From contig OZ241331.1 in NCBI GenBank assembly GCA_965200005.1, positions 3,162,001 to 3,226,000 on the forward strand: a stretch of 64,000 nucleotides of DNA. The letters run 5' to 3'. Shown one piece after another: positions 34,074 to 43,010 of this stretch (position 1 is the stretch's first letter; every line of letters starts with the position of its first letter). This DNA comes from Aldehydirespirator sp965200005 (GTDB lineage: Bacteria; Actinomycetota; Acidimicrobiia; Acidimicrobiales; Aldehydirespiratoraceae). The translations under genes were made by a program, and so were the position numbers. The notes under the pieces were generated by a model that saw nothing but the letters and a program-made list of their open reading frames with translations, had not been told where the DNA came from and ran no database searches.

Positions 34074-34625
34074 TCAGCCTGAGTTCTCTACACGTGTGGC
34101 GGCGGGCCCTGTCGGGAAGCGAGATGGTGCCGGTCCGGCGCAGTCCGGGGAGCACAAAGCGGCAAGGGGTAGGGCAAGCATCGCCGCCTCACGTACCGCG
34201 GGCATGAGGTCGATTCGTTGATCGGAGATGGGCCAGGTCTCGCCCTCGGATGGTTCCCACTCAAAGACTTCATCAAGGCGGACTTGCAACGCGCCCCGGA
34301 CCTCTTCAAGGCAGCGGCGACACTCCGAGACCCACTCTGCGTTCAGGTCGCCAGTCACGACCAGTGATTGCCCTGCCGCCTTTACTATCACGTCGACCCT
34401 GACACGTCCGGCAGCAACCCGTGAGGACGCTACTTCGGCCTCCTCCACTGACGCAGATCGCTGAACTGCAATGTTGTCAATTGCACCGGCAGTTAGGCGA
34501 ACGCAATCGATAACCAGGGCACCGCTGAGCTGGGCCGTGCGCCTGCGCTCACGCAACTTGGGTTGCCTGCGGGTGTGCCGCCGATGCTGGCCGGTAGCAC
34601 GAGGATGCCTGCGGGTTCGCCCCAC
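34074..34625 (-). CDS. YceD/DUF177 family protein
   Basis: 183-residue DUF177 protein. The family is genetically tied to rpmF and 23S rRNA accumulation. Recognised by ECRRCLEEVRGALQVRLDEVFEW, the acidic DLMPAVREAAMLALPLAALCSPDCAG (Cys pair) and its place just before rpmF. The first ~33 residues are very basic and not typical of the family, so the true start may be a later GTG or TTG; no RBS decides it. Confidence 0.85.
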   Translation of the reverse strand: MGRTRRHPRATGQHRRHTRRQPKLRERRRTAQLSGALVIDCVRLTAGAIDNIAVQRSASVEEAEVASSRVAAGRVRVDVIVKAAGQSLVVTGDLNAEWVSECRRCLEEVRGALQVRLDEVFEWEPSEGETWPISDQRIDLMPAVREAAMLALPLAALCSPDCAGPAPSRFPTGPAATRVENSG

Positions 34626-34688
34626 TTTGCCTCCGCTATAGATAGACGCGGACTTCGCGACCGGGCAACCTATCTGAGCCGCGGCCTC

Positions 34689-35351
34689 TCAGCCGAGATC
34701 CTGGTCGAAGAATCCGTCGCGCAACGCTGCGGGGCGGGGTTCGGCTTCAGGCGGTCGGTCTGTGCGAGTGTCCTGTAACTTCCTGCGTCCGGCCGCAACC
34801 GTTCTCATTGTCTTTTGCAGTGCCGACTCGAAAGCAGCAAGACGCTTGTCGCACCAGTCTTCGGTCTCAAGCCTTAGTTGGGCGGCGTGCTCCTCAGCAT
34901 TGCTTGTGGTTCGCCTGGCATGCATCTCCGCGGTCTTGACGACTTCGCTGCGCTGCACCATGCGTTCTGCTTGGGCCCGAGCACGCGCCACAAGCTCACT
35001 GCCCTCACGCTCGGCCCGCATCTTTATCTGCTCGCGCTCCTTTAGAACCCAGCGAGCCGCCTTCACTTCATCGGGAAGAGCGGCAAGTGCTCGTTGCAAC
35101 AGCGCAACAAGCTCTTCCCCGTTAATCATCACAGAAGTTGAGAACGGCATCGGCCGGGATCGCTGAATCGAGTGCAGGGCTTGGTTGAGCAGCCCTTCCA
35201 CGATGAAGCGCCGTGAGTCCATTGACTGTGCAGTCTGTGGTGACTGGGCCGTGTGCTGCGTGGTTTGAGGTGCGGTTTGGTGCGACGACGGCACTTCAGT
35301 GTGCGTGTTGGTGCGCTCGGTATGGCGAGAGCGTGGCGGCTGGGTACTCAC
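34689..35351 (-). CDS. Coiled-coil DivIVA/SepIVA-like protein
   Basis: 220-residue protein. The N-terminal ~45 residues are Gln/Thr/Ser-rich. An ordered segment DSRRFIVEGLLNQALHSIQRS follows, then long heptad-rich helices (about 80-200) full of Glu, Arg and Ala. The C-terminal tail is acidic. The gene sits between coaD and DUF177 and its GTG overlaps the coaD stop. Mycobacteria have the septal protein SepIVA in the same neighbourhood, so a role in cell division or envelope growth is a reasonable inference from position and coiled-coil character, not from a diagnostic motif. Confidence 0.65.
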   Translation of the reverse strand: MSTQPPRSRHTERTNTHTEVPSSHQTAPQTTQHTAQSPQTAQSMDSRRFIVEGLLNQALHSIQRSRPMPFSTSVMINGEELVALLQRALAALPDEVKAARWVLKEREQIKMRAEREGSELVARARAQAERMVQRSEVVKTAEMHARRTTSNAEEHAAQLRLETEDWCDKRLAAFESALQKTMRTVAAGRRKLQDTRTDRPPEAEPRPAALRDGFFDQDLG

Positions 35352-35833
35352 GAGGATCTGTCGAATCGTAGAGCGAGTTGCTCCTGCACGGAAGTCGGAA
35401 CCATCGACGACACATCACCGCCGAGGCGGGCCACTTCCCGGATCAGCTTTGAAGCCATAAATGACCACTTGCTAGCCGAAGGGATGAAGACAGTGTGGAC
35501 TCCCGCGAGTGCCAGATTCATCTGTGCCATCTGCAGTTCGTTCTCGAAGTCTGAGACAGCTCGCAAGCCCTTGACAATGAAGTTCGCTCCGACATCCTGA
35601 GCGAGTTTCACCACGAGACTTGAGAAGGTAGCCACCGACACATTCGGCAGGTGCGCACACGCCTTTTCGATCATCTGTTTGCGCTCGTCTAGGTCGAATA
35701 GGCCATTGCCCTTCTGGGGATTCCGCATAGGAGCGACGATCACTTCTGCAAATAGCTCGGCGATGGTCTCGATCATCTCTAGGTGGCCGTAGTGAATCGG
35801 ATCAAAAGACCCGGGGTACAACACTCTGGTCAC
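35348..35833 (-). CDS. coaD: Phosphopantetheine adenylyltransferase
   Basis: Penultimate step of coenzyme A synthesis. It has 161 residues, the standard length. The nucleotidyltransferase motif TRVLYPGSFDPIHYGHLEMIE includes the HxGH site. Also present are VKGLRAVSDFENELQMAQMN and PSASKWSFMASKLIREVARLGGDVSSMVP. It follows rsmD by 17 bases. Confidence 0.97.
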   Translation of the reverse strand: MTRVLYPGSFDPIHYGHLEMIETIAELFAEVIVAPMRNPQKGNGLFDLDERKQMIEKACAHLPNVSVATFSSLVVKLAQDVGANFIVKGLRAVSDFENELQMAQMNLALAGVHTVFIPSASKWSFMASKLIREVARLGGDVSSMVPTSVQEQLALRFDRSS

Positions 35834-35850
35834 TAAATGTCTCCGGACAG

Positions 35851-36399
35851 CTAGGCGCCGCTATCTGCGGCGAAGGCGAACGTGACAACGGTACCGCCGT
35901 GGCGCTGCCGATTGTGGAACCTCAAATCTGGGCCCAATTCGATGCGCCGATTGGACTCAATAACATACAATTCGGCAGGTGTGCGAGCTAGCAATTGCGG
36001 CCATCGATCAAACGAATAAGGAGGATCGATGAGGGCTAGATCGAACCGAGCTGCGCGTTGATTTAGGTCATCTAGCGCTTTTTTAACATCAATTGCCATA
36101 ATCTCAGAGCGCTCTTGTAGCCGAGTTGTGCGCAGATTGGCGCGCAGGGCCTTGAGTGCGTTGCGGTGACGTTCCACGAAGGTCACATGCTCTGCGCCAC
36201 GGCTTAGCGCCTCGATTCCTAGGGCACCAGAACCTGCATAGAGATCGAGCACACGCGCACCCGCAATTGCGCCGAGTGAGTAGAGCGAGTTGAAGACTGC
36301 TTCGCGTGCCCGGTTGGCGGTCGGTCGGGTGGCATTGCCGGGCGGGGCAAACAGCCGCAGCCCTCCCGCACTCCCTGCCACAACCCGTAAGGACATCAA
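35851..36399 (-). CDS. rsmD: 16S rRNA (guanine966-N2)-methyltransferase RsmD
   Basis: 182-residue SAM-dependent rRNA methyltransferase. Motif I is LDLYAGSGALGIEALSRGA and the catalytic motif IV is LIDPPYSF. The N-terminal RVVAGSAGGLRLFAPPGNATRPTANRAREAVFNSL is the family hallmark. It is paired with coaD as in most bacteria. Confidence 0.96.
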   Translation of the reverse strand: MMSLRVVAGSAGGLRLFAPPGNATRPTANRAREAVFNSLYSLGAIAGARVLDLYAGSGALGIEALSRGAEHVTFVERHRNALKALRANLRTTRLQERSEIMAIDVKKALDDLNQRAARFDLALIDPPYSFDRWPQLLARTPAELYVIESNRRIELGPDLRFHNRQRHGGTVVTFAFAADSGA

Positions 36400-36418
36400 C
36401 TCACACGCAATGATGTGA

Positions 36419-36470
36419 CGGCAACGTGGCGGCCATCATGAATATTGCGGCAATGTGGCGGCCATCATGA
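36419..36470. repeat. 23-bp direct repeat in the recG-rsmD gap
   Basis: CGGCAACGTGGCGGCCATCATGA-type unit, positions 36419-36441 and 36448-36470, with one mismatch (C to T at the seventh base) and a 29-base period. It fills most of the 91-base gap between recG and rsmD. A 13-base part (GGCGGCCATCATG) recurs at 59467-59479. Confidence 0.95.
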
Positions 36471-36490
36471 TCATGAGAGAGTCACAGTGA

Positions 36491-38659
36491 TCAACCCTTG
36501 AGCAGGAACTCGGCGTCGGTGTCGCCGAGCATCAACTCGATCTCATCGGCTAACTCCCGGTGAGCACCAAGATCCGGATCTTCGGTGATGATCGCGGTCG
36601 CCACGGAGCGAGCCTCGGTCACCCACTTCTTGTCACGGCGCAGAGACGCCAGCCTCAGATCGTTGCGGCCCTTCTGGCGCTCGCCCATGATCGTTCCCTC
36701 ACCTCGCAACTCGAGGTCTCGCTCGGCAAGTTCGAACCCGTCATTAGATGCCTCAAGGGCTAGCAGTCTCTGTTCCGCGTCAGGGGTGGATGCCTCTCCC
36801 ACCAAGAAACATCTTGACTCAATGTCGGAGCGTCCGACCCGGCCCCGCAACTGATGCAGTTGTGCGATGCCAAAACGGCCAGCGTCGAGCACCACCATCA
36901 CGGTGGCGTTGGGAACGTCGACTCCGACCTCGATCACGGTCGTCGAGACCAGCACATCAAGTGAGCCTCCACGGAACAGCTCCATCGTCGCTTCCTTTTC
37001 GGCGGGGCCAACCCGGCCGTGGAGCAGTCCAACCCGCAAACCATGCAGTTCACCACCTTGTCGTGTGAGAGCCTCGTAGGTTTCTGTGGCTGACCGCACG
37101 TCGAGATTGTCTGACTCCTCGATGACGGGGCAAACGACGTATGCCTGCCTGCTGGCCGAGACCTCTTCTCGTACGACCTGCCAGACGGCGGCTTCCTCGG
37201 TTGGGTCCTTAGCCCATGATGTCGCGACTGGGATGCGACCGGCTGGTAGCTCGTCGAGGACTGACACGTCAAGGTCGCCATACACGGTCATTGCGGCGGT
37301 GCGAGGGATCGGCGTGGCTGTCATCACGAGCAAATCCGGTGTGGCCGAGCCAGGCCCCCGGTTACGCAGGGCGGCGCGCTGTTCAACGCCAAAGCGATGT
37401 TGCTCGTCGATGACCACAACCCCTAGTGCCTGGTATTTGACACTCTCGGATATCAGCGCGTGGGTACCGACAACGATGTCAACCTGACCCGAGGCCAGGC
37501 CGCCAGTGATGCGGCGCCGCGCTGGGGCAGAGCGAGTACCGGTAAGGAGTTCGACCCGTAGCGGTCGTTCCATTTCTACGCGCAACTGTCCCTCGCCCGA
37601 CGATCTGTTGCTGTCCGTGATACTCAGGTTGCCAAGTAGCCCAGCGACCGTCTTGTAGTGCTGCTCTGCAAGTACCTCTGTTGGTGCCATCAAGGCTCCC
37701 TGAAGTCGTCCCTGCACCGCAACCAGCAAGGCGCATAGAGCGACCACTGTCTTGCCTGCGCCAACATCACCTTGCATCAAACGATGCATCGGATGCGGGC
37801 GGCCTAGGTCGTCGCTTATCTCCGCGATGGTTCGCTGCTGGGCACCTGTCAAGGTGAACGGCAACGAAGCGAGGAAACTATCGACCAGCGTGCCGCCGGT
37901 TGCATGAGTAAGTCCCACGGTTGTGCGCTCGAGGTGACTCTTGCGACGCACCAACTCAAGTTGCACCTGCAAGAGTTCATCGAACACGAGCCTGCGCCTC
38001 GCCAGTTGAGACTCCCTGATGCTGGAGGGCCGGTGAATCCAGTTAAGCGCGGTGTGACGATCGATGAGCTTGAGATGTCGTCGTATCCGGGCGGGCACCG
38101 GGTCGGCAATACCTCGGGCTTCACATCGGTTGAGAGCCTCTGTCACGCTGCTCGAAATGTCTGATGTCCGTACACCGGCGCGCTGTGACTGCGGGTAAAC
38201 AGAAATGAAGCGGCCTGTGCGATTACCCACGGTGTCGACTACGGGGTTGGTCATCTGCAGCTGTCCACGGAAGTAGCTCGGTTTGCCATGCACCACTACA
38301 TCCCGATCCGGCGTCAGTTGCCGTTCCCGCCAGCGCTGGTTGAAGAATGACAGTTTGAGGCGGCCCGTGTTGTCAGCCAGAACCACATCGGTAAGAGTCT
38401 TGCGGTTACGAGTCCTGCGGGTTGAAGATCGGACTACGCGACCTACTACGGTCGCAGGTTCATCGACACGCAACTCCGCAATCTGAGCCTGACGGGTGCG
38501 ATCGAGATAACGGCGCGGGTAGTAATGCAGCAGGTCAAGCACGCTGCCAATCCCCAACTCGGCGTACGCGGATCGTCGCCTCGAGCCAACGCGCACGAGT
38601 CGCAAGACGCTGATGTTGTGCAGGTCGCGGTAAGTCAGCGGCGGATCACCTAATGCCAT
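36491..38659 (-). CDS. recG: ATP-dependent DNA helicase RecG
   Basis: Remodels stalled forks and branched DNA. It has 722 residues: wedge/OB domain ~55-170, then the helicase core with Walker A GDVGAGKTVVAL, DEQH box VVIDEQHRFGVEQRAALR, VMTATPIPRT and STTVIEVGVDVPNATVMVV. The C-terminal QLHQLRGRVGRSDIESRCFLV motif VI and NDGFELAERDLELRGEGTIMG are present. It lies 36 bases after the DAK2 gene. Confidence 0.97.
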   Translation of the reverse strand: MALGDPPLTYRDLHNISVLRLVRVGSRRRSAYAELGIGSVLDLLHYYPRRYLDRTRQAQIAELRVDEPATVVGRVVRSSTRRTRNRKTLTDVVLADNTGRLKLSFFNQRWRERQLTPDRDVVVHGKPSYFRGQLQMTNPVVDTVGNRTGRFISVYPQSQRAGVRTSDISSSVTEALNRCEARGIADPVPARIRRHLKLIDRHTALNWIHRPSSIRESQLARRRLVFDELLQVQLELVRRKSHLERTTVGLTHATGGTLVDSFLASLPFTLTGAQQRTIAEISDDLGRPHPMHRLMQGDVGAGKTVVALCALLVAVQGRLQGALMAPTEVLAEQHYKTVAGLLGNLSITDSNRSSGEGQLRVEMERPLRVELLTGTRSAPARRRITGGLASGQVDIVVGTHALISESVKYQALGVVVIDEQHRFGVEQRAALRNRGPGSATPDLLVMTATPIPRTAAMTVYGDLDVSVLDELPAGRIPVATSWAKDPTEEAAVWQVVREEVSASRQAYVVCPVIEESDNLDVRSATETYEALTRQGGELHGLRVGLLHGRVGPAEKEATMELFRGGSLDVLVSTTVIEVGVDVPNATVMVVLDAGRFGIAQLHQLRGRVGRSDIESRCFLVGEASTPDAEQRLLALEASNDGFELAERDLELRGEGTIMGERQKGRNDLRLASLRRDKKWVTEARSVATAIITEDPDLGAHRELADEIELMLGDTDAEFLLKG

Positions 38660-38695
38660 GATGTTCCAGGTTTGCGGGATTCAGGAGGCCGGTAG

Positions 38696-40495
38696 CTACT
38701 CCAGACCGAACAGGTAGGGGTACAACGGCTGGCCGCCGCTGGTCACCTCCACCTCAACATGGCTATGGCACTCGTCAATGTGAGCTTCGATAGCTGAAGT
38801 GATTGCGGCGCTAGCTCCTTCACCCTCAATCACGGTGAGAAGTTCGTGATCGTCTGTCATGAACGAGTCAAGCAATGCAGTCGCTGCAGGCTGTGGCTCC
38901 TGGGTTATGACGGCGATCCCCTCGGGGCCGATCCCAAGCCAATCGCCGGTGCGTATGGGACCGGCGCTGCTTGACGCAGGACGCACCGCCTGAGTGAGCT
39001 CTAGAGCTATGACTTCTGTAGCTGCGTCCGACATGGCTTGCAGGTTCTGCTCGGCCGTCGCAGCCCCCGAGAATGCAAGAAGGCTGGCAATGCCGCCGAC
39101 GACGCTTCGGGTGGGAACTACCCGCACTGTGCGCTCGGACTCGCCGTCCACCTGGTTAGCCACGGCAATGATGTTCTTGTTGTTGGGCAGCACCATCACG
39201 TGACCGGTCGGCAAGGAGTCGACAGCAGCCAACAACTCGGCAGTCGAAGGGTTCATCGACTGACCGCCCGAGACAACCCTGGCAACGCCCATCGACTCAA
39301 ACAGTGCGTGTACGCCAGCGCCAGCGCCGACCGCTACGACAGCACAAGCCTCAGCCTCGGTGATCTCAACAGGACCATCGCCCACATCCGCTGCCTGTTC
39401 ATTGGCCTGCGCGGAATGGTCAGGTGCTTTGTCTGCTTTGTGGTGTGGCGCGCCGGGCGAAAGATCCGACTGGGACTGGGTAGCTGACTGTGTGTGGCTG
39501 AAGGCGTCGGAGTGCTCAGCGGCCTGATCGAGCAGGTCGGTTACTTGGATCCGATGGGGTCGGCCCACGTCGATCGCGGCCTCGATCGAGGCGCCAATGT
39601 CGTCGCTGTGAATGTGACAGTTCCACAACCCGTCGCCACCAACAACGACGATTGAGTCGCCAATCCGAGACCAGGCTTGCTTGAACCCCTCAATCGCGGC
39701 ATCCGGCGCATCAAGCAGGAACATGACCTCGTAGCGAAGATCTGCGATCGATGCTTCTCGATCGCCGTCGGTGCCGTGATCTGCGGCCGTCGCCTGGCCA
39801 TGACCATGACCAGCCGTGACCTGCATCGATGCCGGGGGCGGCGGAGCTTCAGGAGGCTCGGGCATTGCACGGCCATCGACCACGCTGAGGCACGCATCAA
39901 ATAGCAGCATCAGCCCGGCACCACCCGCATCAACGACATTCGCTTCAGCGAGAACTGCGAGCATCTCAGGTGTTCGTTCCAGAGCGTCATAGCCACGCTC
40001 GCGGGCAGCCTCGAGCACTTCTAGTAGTGACGCTCCCGTATCGGCTGCATCTGTGGCCGCTTCGGACGCTTCCCGCACGACCGTCAAGATCGTGCCTTCA
40101 ACAGGGCGGGCCACCGCCCCATACGCGCCGGCGCTCGCAGCACTCAGAGCTCGGGCGAAAACTTCGGGACCCAGCAACGAGCCGTCATTTGCAGCTTCGC
40201 TCAAGGTCGATGACAGGCCCCGCATGATCTGCGCCAGGATCACCCCGGAGTTGCCCCTAGCCCCCATCAATGCGCCATGTGCGATGGCCTTGCAGTACGC
40301 CTTGATCTCCGCTTCTACGCCATCGAGCCCATCCGCGACCGAGTCCATGGTTGCGCTCATATTTGCGCCTGTGTCACCGTCGGGCACTGGGTAGACGTTG
40401 AGGTTGTCGATGACCTGCCTGTGGGCCCTCAGCCCATCACGAAAGCAGCCAATTACACGACGGATCGCTGCAGCGTCAAGGGCCTGCGGTGCCAT
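38696..40495 (-). CDS. DAK2-domain (FakA/YloV-like) kinase
   Basis: 599-residue protein of the dihydroxyacetone-kinase-2/FakA family. FakA phosphorylates fatty acids held by a FakB partner. The N-terminal DAK2 ATP domain has NLNVYPVPDGDTGANMSATMDSVADG, GARGNSGVILAQIMRGLS and VVDAGGAGLMLLFDACL. A ~60-residue His/Ala/Asp-rich insert (about 325-390) separates it from the C-terminal FakA-type domain (SGGQSMNPSTAELLAAVDSL, MVLPNNKNIIAVANQV, VPTRSVVGGIASLLAF). No fakB is present nearby. First gene of the long minus-strand run. Confidence 0.9.
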   Translation of the reverse strand: MAPQALDAAAIRRVIGCFRDGLRAHRQVIDNLNVYPVPDGDTGANMSATMDSVADGLDGVEAEIKAYCKAIAHGALMGARGNSGVILAQIMRGLSSTLSEAANDGSLLGPEVFARALSAASAGAYGAVARPVEGTILTVVREASEAATDAADTGASLLEVLEAARERGYDALERTPEMLAVLAEANVVDAGGAGLMLLFDACLSVVDGRAMPEPPEAPPPPASMQVTAGHGHGQATAADHGTDGDREASIADLRYEVMFLLDAPDAAIEGFKQAWSRIGDSIVVVGGDGLWNCHIHSDDIGASIEAAIDVGRPHRIQVTDLLDQAAEHSDAFSHTQSATQSQSDLSPGAPHHKADKAPDHSAQANEQAADVGDGPVEITEAEACAVVAVGAGAGVHALFESMGVARVVSGGQSMNPSTAELLAAVDSLPTGHVMVLPNNKNIIAVANQVDGESERTVRVVPTRSVVGGIASLLAFSGAATAEQNLQAMSDAATEVIALELTQAVRPASSSAGPIRTGDWLGIGPEGIAVITQEPQPAATALLDSFMTDDHELLTVIEGEGASAAITSAIEAHIDECHSHVEVEVTSGGQPLYPYLFGLE

Positions 40496-40556
40496 GTGAG
40501 GATCATAACTTCACGCCCCGGTCGGCCTTAGATCCGAAGCGTTACGCTTGCGAGCC

Positions 40557-40778
40557 GTGCAGGGTGTCATTAAGAGCTACGACCCGGTCACCGGCGACGG
40601 TGTGTTGATCAGCGAGGCCGACCTCAGCGACATCGACCTGGCAGCAGATGCCCTAGAGGGCTCGCTGTTTCGCATGCTGCGTCAAGGTCAGCGCGTGCAA
40701 TTTGATCTTGACGCCACGGGTCGGGCGACACGCCTGCGGCTGGGGTCCGAAGTCGATATGGGCACACCAGATCTGTAA
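40557..40778 (+). CDS. Small cold-shock-like domain protein
   Basis: 73-residue protein starting at GTG (VQGVIKSYDPVTGDGVLISEADLSDIDLAADALEG...). It follows the cold-shock beta-barrel layout (GxIKSYDPxxGxGVL ... LRQGQRVQFDLDATGRATRLRL) but lacks the aromatic RNP1/RNP2 residues of CspA. It is therefore a divergent OB-fold member found in actinobacteria. It diverges from the DAK2 gene with a 61-base gap and converges on pckA. Confidence 0.7.
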   Translation: MQGVIKSYDPVTGDGVLISEADLSDIDLAADALEGSLFRMLRQGQRVQFDLDATGRATRLRLGSEVDMGTPDL

Positions 40779-40797
40779 GTGCCGCCCATCCGGGTGG

Positions 40798-42483
40798 CTA
40801 CATCACTTCCCGGATACCAAGCGACTCGTAGCCCTGCTCCCGGTAATGAACTCGGAACATCGCACGCAGTGATATGGCGGCCAAGTCATAGGCCTCGGTG
40901 TCGGCCCAAGTGGCACGAGGATCAAGAATGGTGTTGTCGACACCAACGCATGCGACCGGCATTCGCAGGCCCAGGATCGGATGCTTCACCGTAGGCGCAT
41001 CATCGAAGTGGCCGCCGAGTGCGGCGTCAAGAAGTGCCCTGGTCACGCTCAACGACATGCGGTTACCGACTCCATAACCACCACCGGTCCAGCCGGTGTT
41101 CAACAGCACGCACCGGGCTTTGTGCTGGCGCATCCGCTGACGTAACAGTTGTGCGTAGACATGGGGCTGTCGAGCCATGAACGGTGACCCAAAGCATGCT
41201 GAGAACGTCGCTTGTGGCTCTGTAACGCCAACCTCGGTTCCTGCGAGCTTCGACGTGAAGCCCATTACGAAGTGATACATCACTTCTTCGTCGTCGAGGA
41301 TCGAGACAGGTGGCAATACACCAAAGGCATCAGCCGTTAGCAGCACGATGGTCGCTGGGTGAGGCCCACGGGCCCCCAGAGCGACATTGGGATTGCACTC
41401 CAGGGGGTAAGCAAAGCGAGTATTCTCGGTGATCGAACGGTCACTCAAGTTGAGATCTTGCGGATGCGTTTGCGACAGATCCCGTGTTGGGTGCCTGGGA
41501 ACGTTCTCGACAAGCGTGCCCTTCATCGACAGTGCCGCGGCAATAACGGGCTCGGCATGTTTGTCGAGATCAATGAGTTTGGCGTAACAACCCGCTTCAA
41601 AGTTAGCGATGCCTGCGTCTGTCCAGACATGTTCGTCATCGCCAATTAGCTCACGATGCGGATCTGCCGACAGCGTTGTCTTGCCTGTACCAGATAACCC
41701 AAAGAGGATCGCACTGTCCGCATCAGGCCCAACATTGGCTGCGCAATGCATCGACAGTTGACCCTTGTCAGGCAGCACATAGTTCATGATCGTGAACATG
41801 GTCTTCTTGTTGACACCGCAATAGTCGGCCCGTCCTAGCACGAGTGCAAGACGACGCTCAAGGTCAATGATCGCTGCACGATCTGATCTTGTGCCATCCC
41901 TTGCGGGTTCACAATGAAACGACGGAACATTTAGCAATGTCCACCGGTGGTTGCGCCCCTGCTCGGGCGTGGCGTGGCGTGGACTTACATCTGCAGGAAA
42001 CATGATGTTGCAGAAGTAGGCGTGGGAAGCGTACTCACCGACGAACCTGCAAGACTCGGCGAATTGCGGGTCGGCGCCACAAAACACATCTGTCACATAA
42101 AGCCGCGCAGACCCACTGTTCAGGTGAGCCACGACACGCTGTGTGAGCTCATCAAAGCCCTGGGGATCAAAGCGACTAAAGCCCTGCTTCCACCAGATGT
42201 CTGACTCGACGGACGGGCGCGCCGTGCAGTACGTGTCGTTCGTGGGACGGCCGGTACATGTCGGATCCGAGTAGAAGACGAGTGGGCCGCCGCGCCCCAG
42301 CGCTGTCGAGTACGCCTTGTGCTCATCATCACGACCACCGAGCCGCACACGGCCGCGATCCCCATTGATGGCGGCCACAAAGAGGTCGTCCTGGCTCAAC
42401 CCGTAACGGACACTTACCTTGCTCAAGCCGAGCGAGGACGCAAGCTCGCGCGCCACATCGCTACCGCGCACACCAAAGTTCAT
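40798..42483 (-). CDS. pckA: Phosphoenolpyruvate carboxykinase, ATP type
   Basis: Converts oxaloacetate and ATP to PEP, CO2 and ADP; the gluconeogenic step. It has 561 residues and is clearly the ATP class. The kinase loop is LFGLSGTGKTTLSADP with DDEHVW; the metal site is GVNKKTMFTIMNYVLP and MHCAANVG; the adenine loop is NTGWTGGGYGVGNRMSL. The N-terminal substrate loop reads TGRPTNDTYC where TGRSPKDKF is usual. The key Arg is kept, but the surrounding residues, including the Lys pair, differ. Most actinobacteria use the unrelated GTP enzyme. Confidence 0.93.
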   Translation of the reverse strand: MNFGVRGSDVARELASSLGLSKVSVRYGLSQDDLFVAAINGDRGRVRLGGRDDEHKAYSTALGRGGPLVFYSDPTCTGRPTNDTYCTARPSVESDIWWKQGFSRFDPQGFDELTQRVVAHLNSGSARLYVTDVFCGADPQFAESCRFVGEYASHAYFCNIMFPADVSPRHATPEQGRNHRWTLLNVPSFHCEPARDGTRSDRAAIIDLERRLALVLGRADYCGVNKKTMFTIMNYVLPDKGQLSMHCAANVGPDADSAILFGLSGTGKTTLSADPHRELIGDDEHVWTDAGIANFEAGCYAKLIDLDKHAEPVIAAALSMKGTLVENVPRHPTRDLSQTHPQDLNLSDRSITENTRFAYPLECNPNVALGARGPHPATIVLLTADAFGVLPPVSILDDEEVMYHFVMGFTSKLAGTEVGVTEPQATFSACFGSPFMARQPHVYAQLLRQRMRQHKARCVLLNTGWTGGGYGVGNRMSLSVTRALLDAALGGHFDDAPTVKHPILGLRMPVACVGVDNTILDPRATWADTEAYDLAAISLRAMFRVHYREQGYESLGIREVM

Positions 42484-42636
42484 TGATCTGTCTCCGACGC
42501 CGTTGTCGTAGCGCGAACGCTATAGCAGGCACCCACAAAAGTGGCGGATCTGAAACAAGCCAATCTGGTCTGCCGTAGCGGATAGATAGGAGAGATAACT
42601 GCGACGGCTACATGCCGCTAATGCCAGACGGCGCTC

Positions 42637-42999
42637 TTAGGTGACGGAGTCGAGAATCACAGCTCGGATGCCTAAACCCATCAAGAACAGTCCTGTGCAG
42701 CCGTACAACAACCAAACACGGTCTCGGAGTTGCTGACGATAGCTATAGGCGATGCCGACGGCTATGAGCGCTGAGAAGCCGTAGAGGGCATGCAGGTCAG
42801 GAGCGGCTCGACCCTCGCGAGCAATTAGCCACGAACCGATCCCGGCTTGAACGAAGACTGTGGTCTGCGCGGCCGCAGTTATCAACCAGAGCCAGCGCTT
42901 CTGGAGCCGAGGCAAACGATGAGCAGCCAGCGCCAGAATCCCTGCCAACGCGTTGGAGAAGATGACTACCCAGGAGAACCAGTCATGGACGTTTGGCAC
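42637..42999 (-). CDS. Small four-helix membrane protein, unknown
   Basis: 120-residue integral membrane protein with four hydrophobic segments (WFSWVVIFSNALAGILALAA, WLWLITAAAQTTVFVQAGIG, LHALYGFSALIAVGIAYSY, LLYGCTGLFLMGLGIRAVI). No family motif is recognised. It lies 11 bases downstream of the PIG-L deacetylase gene and is probably cotranscribed with it. 150 bases without features separate it from pckA. Confidence 0.7.
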   Translation of the reverse strand: MPNVHDWFSWVVIFSNALAGILALAAHRLPRLQKRWLWLITAAAQTTVFVQAGIGSWLIAREGRAAPDLHALYGFSALIAVGIAYSYRQQLRDRVWLLYGCTGLFLMGLGIRAVILDSVT

Positions 43000-43010
43000 A
43001 CCGACAACGC

